Positions 6,762 to 13,389 of a stretch of 15,342 bases of DNA are shown piece by piece. The stretch comes from RGIG2206 sp045577615 (GTDB lineage: Bacteria; Bacillota; Clostridia; Oscillospirales; Acutalibacteraceae): assembly GCA_045577615.1 (NCBI GenBank), contig JAZNIT010000008.1:1-15342 (forward strand). The letters run 5' to 3'. Each line of letters begins with the position of its first letter. Position 1 is the stretch's first letter. The position numbers and the translations under genes were made by a program. The notes beneath the pieces are model-generated. The model saw only the letters and a list, made by a program, of their open reading frames with translations. It was not told where the DNA came from and made no database searches.

Positions 6762-8036
6762 TTGTTTAAACGAATAGCAGCTCTTATAGTCGCGTCTGTA
6801 ATGCTTTTATGCGGTGCGTCTTGCTCTATAGTTGATGACTTATATTCCGTGTTGGAAACACCGCCTGCTCTTGAGGAGCGACACGAATACACTGCCGAGG
6901 CGTATGAATTTCCCACCCAAATCGGCGAGTTTGTCAGCGTGCCTAAAGATGAGTATTTGTGCTATAAAAACCTTACTGATGCGCAAAAGACAGCATATGA
7001 CTATATGTATGAATCGGCGTTAAGAATGGATGAGGCTCTGTTTTATGTGGGCGATTGCACCAAAGATGATGTAACCGTCGCATATCATGCATTAACCTAT
7101 GATAATCCTCAGCTGATATGGATTCCGTCTACCTATGGTGTTTCGGTCAGCACAGAGGGTGCATTTGTACGCTTTTCAGATCCTGACGGAAGTTATTCTT
7201 ACACCATAACTCCCGAAGAGCGTGATGAACACCTTGATATGCTGTATGAAGAGGTTGACTTGTTCATCAATCAAAATCTGCTTCCTACTATGACGGCATA
7301 TGAGACTGAATTGGTTGTAAACGATTGGCTTTGTGAAAAAATCGAATATAACCAAGAGGCTGCTGATGCCGTTAAAAACAAGCAGCATCAAAATTATCGC
7401 AACGCATGGACTCCTTATGGTGCAATAGTTGAGAATAGTGCTGTTTGTGCCGGCTATGCTACAGCCCTTCAGTTTATTCTTAATTATGTAGGTGTTCAAT
7501 GCGGCAGCCTCAGAGTAAAATCTGAGGGTGAAATGCATATGGTTTGCGTTGTTAATCTTGGGGATGAGTGGTCTTATGTTGATCCAACCTGGAATGATAA
7601 AGAGACTTGCGGACTTGCGTATACCCACGATTATTTTAACCTTACATATGACGAAATAATTAAAACGCACATAATTTTCGATGAGTGGCACAAGGTGCTT
7701 GAAAGTGGGGAAGAACTTAACTCTAATTTCAATATTTTTCTTCCCGAATGTGATAGCAAAGAGTATAATTATTACAAGCAATGCAATTTGCAAATCGGCA
7801 ATCACTCAGAATTTAAAAATGTTGTTACTCGTGAGTTTAAAGCTGCTGCCAAAAACAATATAACTTCTTTGGAGTTTCAGTTGATTTATGGTGAGTCAAC
7901 CAATGAAGAAATTGAAAATCTAATTAACAGGTATAATGTAATTGACAGCCTTGAGCGTTATTGCGGCAATATAAGCAGTGTTCAATATGCTTCGTTGAAT
8001 AACGGCGCTTTCTGTATGAAAATCAATCTTGAGTAA
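6762..8036 (+). CDS. Exported transglutaminase-like (papain-fold) protein, possible lipoprotein
   Basis: A 424-residue protein with an N-terminal export signal (MFKRIAALIVASVMLLCGASCS). Cys21 could be lipidated, but Gly at the -3 position is unusual for a lipobox. The C-terminal half holds a transglutaminase-like core with a full catalytic triad: Cys229 (in SAVCAGYATAL), His259 (in EMHMVCVV) and Asp274 (in YVDPTWND). Bacterial members are mainly cysteine proteases or amidases; the target is unknown. The start is TTG 6762, preceded by GGGGTGAT; the longer frame to 6726 overlaps the upstream gene and would bury the signal peptide. It lies between the flavoprotein and plsC (10 bases to plsC), so it is probably cotranscribed with lipid and isoprenoid genes. 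Confidence 0.85.
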   Translation: MFKRIAALIVASVMLLCGASCSIVDDLYSVLETPPALEERHEYTAEAYEFPTQIGEFVSVPKDEYLCYKNLTDAQKTAYDYMYESALRMDEALFYVGDCTKDDVTVAYHALTYDNPQLIWIPSTYGVSVSTEGAFVRFSDPDGSYSYTITPEERDEHLDMLYEEVDLFINQNLLPTMTAYETELVVNDWLCEKIEYNQEAADAVKNKQHQNYRNAWTPYGAIVENSAVCAGYATALQFILNYVGVQCGSLRVKSEGEMHMVCVVNLGDEWSYVDPTWNDKETCGLAYTHDYFNLTYDEIIKTHIIFDEWHKVLESGEELNSNFNIFLPECDSKEYNYYKQCNLQIGNHSEFKNVVTREFKAAAKNNITSLEFQLIYGESTNEEIENLINRYNVIDSLERYCGNISSVQYASLNNGAFCMKINLE

Positions 8037-8046
8037 AGAGGAATAG

Positions 8047-8685
8047 ATGATGACAACTTTAAAACATCTTGTTTACTATCTTGTTTGTGGCTTGCTGAAG
8101 CTTATATCATTTATATTTTTCCCTTGCAAAGCAGTTGGTAAAGAAAATTTGCCCAAAGGCAAAACCTTTATACTGTGCCCCAACCATATTTCTTGGTTTG
8201 ATGTAGTGCCCATTAATATGGCATATATGCGTCCTATGAACTATATGGCAAAGTCTGAGCTTTTTAAAAACAAGTTCATCGGCGCAATTCTTGGCTTGTT
8301 TGGTGCATTCCCCGTAAAGCGCGGTGCAGGCGATAAAGGAGCCCTTGATAAAGCAAGCGGTATGCTAAAAACAGACAAGCCTATGTGCATTTTTATAGAA
8401 GGCACACGTACTCGTAACGAGGATGCAAGCCCCGGCAGAGCCAAATCGGGTGCCGTTCTGCTTGCCTCTCAGGCAGAGTGTGAGGTTGTTCCTGTTGCTA
8501 TAGTTTATAAGCACGGCAGACCCCGTATTTTTGCAAGCACCACAGTATATTTTGGCAAGCCTATATCTGCGCAAGATATGAAAATTGATGGCTTGTCAAG
8601 AACTGACCTAAAGCGCGTTTCAACTGATATTATGGATAAAATCACTCAAATGTGGAAGGCTGGAACAGAAAAATGCCGCAAATAA
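8047..8685 (+). CDS. plsC: 1-acyl-sn-glycerol-3-phosphate acyltransferase (PlsC family)
   Basis: This enzyme transfers an acyl chain to lysophosphatidic acid, giving phosphatidic acid at the cytoplasmic membrane. The 212-residue length is typical. It shows acyltransferase motif I NHISWFD (His47, Asp52, the HX4D pair), motif II around FPVKRGAGDKGAL (88-100), motif III FIEGTRTR (116-123) and motif IV VVPVAI (148-152 region), after an N-terminal hydrophobic segment (about 8-26). Two consecutive ATGs (8047, 8050) follow AGAGGA; the second has slightly better spacing, so the start is uncertain by one codon. The 3' end overlaps ispH by 13 bases, implying translational coupling. Specificity within the PlsC family is not provable from sequence. 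Confidence 0.92.
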   Translation: MMTTLKHLVYYLVCGLLKLISFIFFPCKAVGKENLPKGKTFILCPNHISWFDVVPINMAYMRPMNYMAKSELFKNKFIGAILGLFGAFPVKRGAGDKGALDKASGMLKTDKPMCIFIEGTRTRNEDASPGRAKSGAVLLASQAECEVVPVAIVYKHGRPRIFASTTVYFGKPISAQDMKIDGLSRTDLKRVSTDIMDKITQMWKAGTEKCRK

Positions 8686-10664
8686 TTTTAGCAAAATCCG
8701 CAGGCTTTTGCTTTGGTGTTAACCGAGCTGTAAATATTGTTGAGGATTTGGTTAAAGAGGGCAAGATAGTTTGCACCCTTGGTCCTATAATCCATAACGA
8801 ACAGGTGGTTAACGATCTGAAGTCCAAGGGCGTTCGCATTGCCGAAACTCCTGCTGATCGCCTTGATGAGAATGAGGTTATGGTAATTCGTTCTCACGGT
8901 GTTGCAAAAGTGGTTGAAGATGAAATCAAAGCAGGGGGAGAATGGGTTAACGCGACATGCCCATATGTAACCAATATTCATAAGATTGTTGAGCGAGCTT
9001 CATCCGATGGTGACATTGTTTTGATTGCCGGCGATGAAAATCACCCTGAGGTGGTTGGCATTTCAGGCAGAGCCAAGGGTAACTGTTATGTATTTGCAGA
9101 TGATGACAATTTGCAAAAAATGATAAATGAGCATCCTGAATTTGGCAAAAATCCATTAACAGTGGTCTGTCAGACAACATATAACGCATTAAAGTGGAAA
9201 AAATGCCAAAAAACTTTAAAAAAACTATGTACAAATGCAAAAATATTTGATACAATATGTAAAGCTACCGCTCTTCGTCAGCAGGAAGCGGACGAATTAT
9301 CCAAAGAGTGCGATGTAATGATCGTAATCGGCGGCCGAAATAGTTCGAACACTGCAAAACTAAAAGAGATTTGTGCGGCAAATTGTGAAAATACTGTTTT
9401 AATCGAAACAGCTGATGAGCTAATGTTAGACACTATATCCCAAGCAGACAAGATCGGAGTAACCGCAGGGGCGAGCACGCCACCTGCTATTATAAAGGAG
9501 GTTCTGATTACTATGTCAGAAATGCAAAACAACCCTGTCGTTGAGACAGAATCTTTTGAGGAGATGCTTGAAGCCTCTTTGGTCGCAGCTAATGACCAAA
9601 AGGTGAAGGGAACCGTTCTTTCTGTGAACGCTACCGAGATTCAGGTTGATATAGGTCGTAAGCACACCGGTATCGTCCCTTATCGTGAGTATTCAAACGA
9701 TCCCAGCGCAGATCTTCTTGCTGAAGTACATGTTGGTGACGTTCTTGATCTTATCATTATGCGCACCAACGACCAAGAGGGTACCGTAACCCTTTCAAAG
9801 CGTCGTTTCGATGCTATTGCAGGTTGGGACAAGATTGTTGAAGCCAAAGAGGCCGAGACTGTTCTTGACGGTAAAGTTACCGAGATCAACAAGGGCGGCG
9901 TAGTTGTTACCTGCGAGGGTATCCGCGTATTTGTTCCTGCATCACAGGCAACTCTTAATCGTGTTGATTCTCTTGATTTCCTCAAGGGCACCGATGTTAA
10001 GTTCCGTGTTATCGAAATCGGCCGTGGCCGTCGTGCAGTTGGCTCTATGCGCTCTGTTCTTCGTGAAGAGAGAAAGGCTAACGAGTCTAAGTTTTGGGAA
10101 GCAATCGAAGTTGGCCAGGTTATTCGCGGTACCGTTAAGACTCTTACCTCTTACGGCGCATTCGTTGACCTTGGCGGCGTAGATGGTATGGTACATATCT
10201 CTGAGCTTTCGTGGGCACGCATTAAGCATCCTTCAGAGGTTGTTGCAGTAGGCGACGAACTCGAGGTTGTTGTTAAGGCAATCGACGCTGAAAAGCGCAA
10301 GATTTCTCTTGGCTACAAGAAGGATTCTGAGAATCCCAAGACCATCCTTGCTGAGCAGTATCCCGTTGGCACTGTTGCTAAGGTTACCATTGTCAGCATG
10401 ACCGATTACGGCGCGTTTGCTCGCGTAATTGACGGTGTTGACGGTCTTATCCACATTTCACAGATTGCTGATCATCGCATTGAAAAGCCCCAGGATGTAC
10501 TTAAGGTAGGTCAAGAGGTTGAGGCTATGATCACCGAAATCAACTTTGACAAGCCCAAGCCCCGCGTAAGCCTTTCTATTCGTGCATTGCTTGAAAACAA
10601 TGACGAGGTTGCTGAAGAGGCTGCTGAGGTTGTTGAAGCAGCAGAAGAAGCTGTTGAAGAATAA
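8673..10664 (+). CDS. ispH: Fusion of IspH (HMBPP reductase) and ribosomal protein S1 (four S1 domains)
   Basis: A 663-residue two-part protein. Residues 1-280 are IspH, the [4Fe-4S] enzyme that makes IPP and DMAPP in the last step of the MEP pathway: cluster cysteines Cys13, Cys96 and Cys196; substrate-site His41, His75, His124; catalytic Glu126 (in HPEV); SSN (224-226) and GASTP. Residues about 308-378, 396-460, 480-548 and 563-638 are four S1 RNA-binding domains, followed by an acidic Glu/Ala tail. Such IspH-S1 fusions are known in Clostridia. ATG 8673 chosen; a GTG at 8652 would add seven unrelated residues. A strong internal RBS and in-frame ATG lie exactly at the junction (codon 281). 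The S1 half uses AAG for Lys almost throughout, whereas the IspH half prefers AAA. Confidence 0.95.
   Translation: MPQIILAKSAGFCFGVNRAVNIVEDLVKEGKIVCTLGPIIHNEQVVNDLKSKGVRIAETPADRLDENEVMVIRSHGVAKVVEDEIKAGGEWVNATCPYVTNIHKIVERASSDGDIVLIAGDENHPEVVGISGRAKGNCYVFADDDNLQKMINEHPEFGKNPLTVVCQTTYNALKWKKCQKTLKKLCTNAKIFDTICKATALRQQEADELSKECDVMIVIGGRNSSNTAKLKEICAANCENTVLIETADELMLDTISQADKIGVTAGASTPPAIIKEVLITMSEMQNNPVVETESFEEMLEASLVAANDQKVKGTVLSVNATEIQVDIGRKHTGIVPYREYSNDPSADLLAEVHVGDVLDLIIMRTNDQEGTVTLSKRRFDAIAGWDKIVEAKEAETVLDGKVTEINKGGVVVTCEGIRVFVPASQATLNRVDSLDFLKGTDVKFRVIEIGRGRRAVGSMRSVLREERKANESKFWEAIEVGQVIRGTVKTLTSYGAFVDLGGVDGMVHISELSWARIKHPSEVVAVGDELEVVVKAIDAEKRKISLGYKKDSENPKTILAEQYPVGTVAKVTIVSMTDYGAFARVIDGVDGLIHISQIADHRIEKPQDVLKVGQEVEAMITEINFDKPKPRVSLSIRALLENNDEVAEEAAEVVEAAEEAVEE
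9494..9515 (+). promoter_or_regulatory. Internal ribosome binding site and ATG at the IspH/S1 junction
   Basis: AAAGGAGGT (9494-9502) is a near-perfect anti-16S match; the in-frame ATG is at 9513-9515 (codon 281), 11 bases after GGAGG. It falls in the linker between the last IspH segment and the first S1 domain, so initiation here would give a free 383-residue S1 protein. The spacing is slightly long, but the match is the strongest in the window apart from potA and potB. Confidence 0.6.
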
Positions 10665-10674
10665 TTAAACCATT

Positions 10675-10708
10675 TTCGGCACCGACCAAACAGTCGGTGC
10701 CGAATTTT
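10675..10708 (+). terminator. Hairpin terminator (weak T-tract) after the IspH-S1 gene
   Basis: A perfect 12-bp stem, TTCGGCACCGAC (10675-10686) with GTCGGTGCCGAA (10693-10704), loop CAAACA, followed by only TTTT. The stem is strong but the short T-run suggests partial readthrough into the malic enzyme gene, for which no separate promoter is evident in the 59-base gap. Confidence 0.75.
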
Positions 10709-10723
10709 CAGTGAGGAACAGTT

Positions 10724-11896
10724 ATGGATATAAAAGCAGAAGCTTTAAAAAAGCACTACGAGTGGGCAGGAAAGTTAGAGGTTGTTGCTCGTTCAAAGGT
10801 TAAAGACAGCACCGATTTATCGCTGGCATATACCCCTGGTGTTGCTGAACCTTGCCTTGAAATTAATAAGGATTATAACAAATCCTTTGAGCTTACTCGC
10901 CGATGGAATACAGTAGCCGTTGTAACCGATGGCACCGCAGTTCTTGGCTTAGGTGATATTGGCCCCGAGGCTGGTATGCCGGTTATGGAGGGTAAGTGTG
11001 TTCTTTTCAAAGAATTTGCCGATGTTGATGCATTTCCTATTTGCCTCAGAACAAAGGATGTAGACGAAATTGTCAGAACGGTATATCTTATTTCGGGTGG
11101 CTTTGGCGGCATAAATCTTGAAGATATTGCTGCGCCTCGATGCTTTGAGATTGAAAAGAAACTTAAAGAAATCTGCGATATTCCTGTTTTTCATGATGAC
11201 CAGCATGGTACTGCAATTGTTGTTGGCGCAGCATTGTTAAACGCTTTAAAAGTTATTAAAAAGGACATTTCTGCCATCCGTTGTGTAATCAACGGCGCAG
11301 GCTCTGCGGGTGTTGCTATTGCAAATCATCTTATGCAGCTTGGTGTAGGCGAAATCACAATGGTTGATCGCTTCGGAATTATTTGCGAAGGTATGGATGG
11401 GCTTAGCGCTGTTCACACCGAAATGAGCCTTAAAACCAATCGTCAAAAACTGATGGGTACTCTTGCTGATGCAATGAAGGATGCCGATGTGTTTATCGGT
11501 GTATCTGCCCCCAATATTGTTTCCGAGGAAATGATTAAGTCTATGGCGTCAAATCCGATTGTATTTCCCATGGCCAATCCTACTCCCGAGATTATGCCCG
11601 ATCTTGCGCTAAAGGCAGGCGCTGCCGTTGTTGGTACAGGCAGGTCAGACTTCAATAACCAAATAAATAATGTTTTGGCATTCCCGGGTATATTCAGGGG
11701 CGCTTTGGATGTTCGCGCGTCAGATATAAACGAAGCTATGCGAATGGCTGCATCTCATGCAATAGCGTCACTTGTTTCCGATGATGAGCTGTGTGCAGAG
11801 TATATTTTGCCCAAAGCCTTTGACGAAAGGGTGGGCAAGTGTGTTGCAAAGGCGGTTGCCGATGCAGCTGTGTCAAGTGGAATTGCTCGCAAATAA
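10724..11896 (+). CDS. Malic enzyme (oxaloacetate-decarboxylating malate dehydrogenase), short bacterial form
   Basis: A cytosolic enzyme converting malate to pyruvate and CO2 with reduction of NAD(P)+. Its 390 residues match the short bacterial malic enzymes. Motifs: AYTPGVAEPC (35-44, catalytic Tyr36), GDIGPEAGMPVMEGKCVLFK (77-96, catalytic Lys91), NLEDIAAPRC (131-140) and FHDDQHGTA (157-164), which hold the divalent metal (Glu133, Asp134, Asp158/159), the dinucleotide-binding GAGSAG (191-196), and FPMANPTPE near the C-terminus. AGGA precedes ATG 10724 at normal spacing. NAD versus NADP preference is not assigned. It stands between two terminators; expression probably depends on readthrough from the cluster upstream or a weak promoter I could not see. 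Confidence 0.94.
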   Translation: MDIKAEALKKHYEWAGKLEVVARSKVKDSTDLSLAYTPGVAEPCLEINKDYNKSFELTRRWNTVAVVTDGTAVLGLGDIGPEAGMPVMEGKCVLFKEFADVDAFPICLRTKDVDEIVRTVYLISGGFGGINLEDIAAPRCFEIEKKLKEICDIPVFHDDQHGTAIVVGAALLNALKVIKKDISAIRCVINGAGSAGVAIANHLMQLGVGEITMVDRFGIICEGMDGLSAVHTEMSLKTNRQKLMGTLADAMKDADVFIGVSAPNIVSEEMIKSMASNPIVFPMANPTPEIMPDLALKAGAAVVGTGRSDFNNQINNVLAFPGIFRGALDVRASDINEAMRMAASHAIASLVSDDELCAEYILPKAFDERVGKCVAKAVADAAVSSGIARK

Positions 11897-11901
11897 AAAA
11901 C

Positions 11902-11931
11902 TCGGCCGCGTAAAAACACGGCCGATTTTTT
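11902..11931 (+). terminator. Intrinsic terminator after the malic enzyme gene
   Basis: TCGGCCG (11902-11908) pairs with CGGCCGA (11919-11925), with two further inner pairs after a C-A mismatch, and is followed by six T (11926-11931). It starts 5 bases after the stop codon. Confidence 0.9.
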
Positions 11932-12080
11932 GTATATTTTCAACAAAAAGTGCTTAATGTGTAAAATATACACAAATTGAGCAAAACGAAGAAAAAATGA
12001 ACAAAGCGTAGAAAAAAAGCATAAAAGGGGACGTTTTTCGGGAAAATTCAAAAAAATATAGAAAAAATAATAAAAACCCC
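11932..12080 (+). other. AT-rich non-coding stretch before the pot promoter
   Basis: No plausible gene on either strand. The sequence is strongly A-rich on the plus strand. It contains one long imperfect inverted repeat (11951-11983), listed separately, and otherwise no structure I can support. It could hold upstream activating sequence for the pot promoter. Confidence 0.6.
11951..11983. repeat. Imperfect inverted repeat, possible operator or bidirectional terminator arm
   Basis: TGCTTAATGTGTA (11951-11963) pairs with TACACA (11969-11974) and, after a 2-base AA bulge, TTGAGCA (11977-11983): 13 pairs including one G-T, 5-base loop. On the minus strand it is followed by CTTTTTG. It lies about 100 bases upstream of the predicted pot -35. 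Confidence 0.45.
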
Positions 12081-12108
12081 TTGATTTTTCGCTGAAATTG
12101 TTTATATT
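12081..12108 (+). promoter_or_regulatory. Predicted sigma-A-type promoter of the potABCD operon
   Basis: TTGATT (12081-12086), 16-base spacer, TATATT (12103-12108), with an A-rich upstream region. It would start transcription near 12114-12116 and give a leader of about 160 bases before potA. A shifted -10 (TATCTT, 12109-12114) has no matching -35. Confidence 0.55.
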
Positions 12109-12113
12109 TATCT

Positions 12114-12273
12114 TATTGCATATAAAGAATGCGTACCCGAGTAACCGCCGCAATCAACCAGGCAAGAAATTGCCGATTGCGAAAAACCCTTTGCGGAGGG
12201 CGATTACAGAGGATGCGCGGGTCGATTGACAGATTTGTCAAAAGGCTAATTACCGCAAAGGGGGATGCAACCT
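12114..12273 (+). ncRNA. Structured 5' leader of potABCD, candidate riboswitch with SD-sequestering pseudoknot
   Basis: Stem 1: ACCCG (12135-12139) with CGGGT (12218-12222). Stem 2: GTAAcCGCC (12141-12149) with GGCGaTTAC (12199-12207), one C-A mismatch. Stem 3: GCAATC (12150-12155) with GATTGC (12175-12180), then a 5-base bulge and GGCAA/TTGCC capped by a GAAA tetraloop. These are nested and leave CCCTTTGCGG (12187-12196) unpaired; it complements CCGCAAAGGG (12253-12262), which includes the potA Shine-Dalgarno, over 10 perfect pairs. Hairpin TTGACA/TGTCAA (12226-12241) sits between. CCGCAA also occurs at 12148-12153 and could compete for TTGCGG, giving mutually exclusive states. No known riboswitch consensus was recognised. 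Pairings are read from sequence; the switching role and ligand are inference. Confidence 0.6.
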
Positions 12274-12290
12274 ATGAAAAACATAATTGA
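12129..12290 (+). other. Arg-rich 53-codon upstream ORF across the potA leader (doubtful)
   Basis: ATG 12129 opens a frame of 53 codons ending at TGA 12288-12290, overlapping the potA start in another frame. It begins MRTRVTAAINQARNCRLR and has ten Arg codons, mostly CGA, AGA and AGG. There is only a poor RBS (AAAGA). It may be an accident of the structured RNA or a leader peptide; the length alone is not significant. Confidence 0.2.
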
Positions 12291-13389
12291 ATTAAAAGAC
12301 ATCTCAATCGCTTTTGACGGCGACCGTGTGCTTGACAAGCTTAATTTGGACATTCGCGACGGTGAGTTCATTACCTTCCTTGGTCCTTCAGGCTGCGGTA
12401 AAACAACAACTCTGCGCATTATTGGCGGATTTGTTGAGCCTGATTCAGGCGATGTTTTGTTTGACTCTAAAAAGATCAATGGTGTACCTGCCTATAAGCG
12501 TCAGGTTAACACCATTTTTCAGCGTTATGCCTTGTTCCCGCACCTTAATGTGTACGAGAATGTGGCTTTTGGTTTGCGTGTAAACAAAACACCTAAAGAT
12601 GAAATAGATAAAAAGGTTACCGAAATGCTCAAGACGGTTAACCTTGTGGGCTTTGAGCGCAGAAGAGTAGCCTCTCTTTCGGGTGGTCAGCAGCAGCGTG
12701 TAGCCATTGCTAGAGCATTGGTTAACAGTCCTAAAGTGCTTCTTTTGGATGAACCTTTGGGAGCGCTTGACCTTAAGCTTAGAAAAGATATGCAAAACGA
12801 GCTTAAATCTATTCACGACAAGATGGGCATTACCTTTATCTTTGTTACACACGACCAAGAAGAGGCTTTGTCTATGTCTGATCGTATTGTTGTAATGGAC
12901 TTGGGTAAGATTCAGCAGATCGGAACACCTACAGATATATATAACGAGCCTCAGAATGCCTTTGTAGCCGATTTCATAGGTGAGAGTAATATCATTGACG
13001 GCATAATGGTTAAGGACGGCCTGGTCAAAATTTGCGGCAAGGAATTCCAATGCGTTGACAGTGGGTTTGCGCCTAACGAGCCTGTTGACGTTGTTATTCG
13101 TCCCGAAGACGTTGACGTTGTTTCAACCGAAGAGGGAATACTTACCGGCACTGTTACCGCCATCACCTTTAAGGGTGTTCATTACGAAATCATTGTTGAT
13201 ATTCACGGCTTTAAGTGGATGATTCAGTCTACCGACAGCTCCGCTGTTGGCGATGTAATCGGTGTTTCTGTTCGTCCTGATGAAATTCACATTATGAAAA
13301 AGTCAGAGTATTCCGGCAAATTCGGCGACTACAGCTCATTTAGTGAAGAAATGGACCGCATCGGTGAGATTGCGGCGGAGGAGGAATAA
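12274..13389 (+). CDS. potA: Spermidine/putrescine ABC transporter ATP-binding protein PotA
   Basis: The cytosolic ATPase of a polyamine importer, 371 residues. Walker A GPSGCGKTT (37-45), Q-loop Gln83, signature LSGGQ (135-139), Walker B LLLDEP (156-161) with catalytic Glu160, and switch His193 are all present. The C-terminal region (about 235-355) is a TOBE-type domain, as usual for PotA and other MOI-family importers. Start: ATG 12274 lies 9 bases after AAAGGGGG, while the in-frame ATG at 12265 touches that RBS, so 12274 is preferred. The RBS is the strand proposed to be sequestered by the leader pseudoknot. Its stop overlaps the potB start by one base (TAATG). Confidence 0.95.
   Translation: MKNIIELKDISIAFDGDRVLDKLNLDIRDGEFITFLGPSGCGKTTTLRIIGGFVEPDSGDVLFDSKKINGVPAYKRQVNTIFQRYALFPHLNVYENVAFGLRVNKTPKDEIDKKVTEMLKTVNLVGFERRRVASLSGGQQQRVAIARALVNSPKVLLLDEPLGALDLKLRKDMQNELKSIHDKMGITFIFVTHDQEEALSMSDRIVVMDLGKIQQIGTPTDIYNEPQNAFVADFIGESNIIDGIMVKDGLVKICGKEFQCVDSGFAPNEPVDVVIRPEDVDVVSTEEGILTGTVTAITFKGVHYEIIVDIHGFKWMIQSTDSSAVGDVIGVSVRPDEIHIMKKSEYSGKFGDYSSFSEEMDRIGEIAAEEE

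Noticed and set aside
7176..7805. Minus-strand 209-codon frame opposite the transglutaminase-like gene
   Set aside because: The plus strand carries a complete Cys/His/Asp triad in frame; the minus frame shows no domain or RBS.
9198..9243. Dense A-runs in ispH as a programmed frameshift or slippage site
   Set aside because: The frame continues cleanly to the essential Cys196 and into S1; the runs fit AAA-rich Lys coding. No downstream structure or alternative product is suggested.
9680..10454. Several 70-100 codon minus-strand frames opposite the S1 domains
   Set aside because: They mirror a highly codon-biased gene; no RBS or protein pattern was seen.
12114..12273. Assignment of the pot leader to a known riboswitch class or T-box
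   Set aside because: I compared it by memory with T-box, SAM, TPP, glycine, lysine, ykkC, ydaO, GEMM, preQ1, THF, ZTP and fluoride consensus motifs and found no convincing match; an actual covariance-model search was not possible.
12265..12273. potA start at ATG 12265
   Set aside because: That ATG directly abuts the GGGGG of the Shine-Dalgarno, leaving no spacer; ATG 12274 has a 9-base spacer and gives the usual PotA N-terminus.
12445..13050. Minus-strand 201-codon frame opposite potA
   Set aside because: It is a shadow of PotA, which has all ABC motifs in order.
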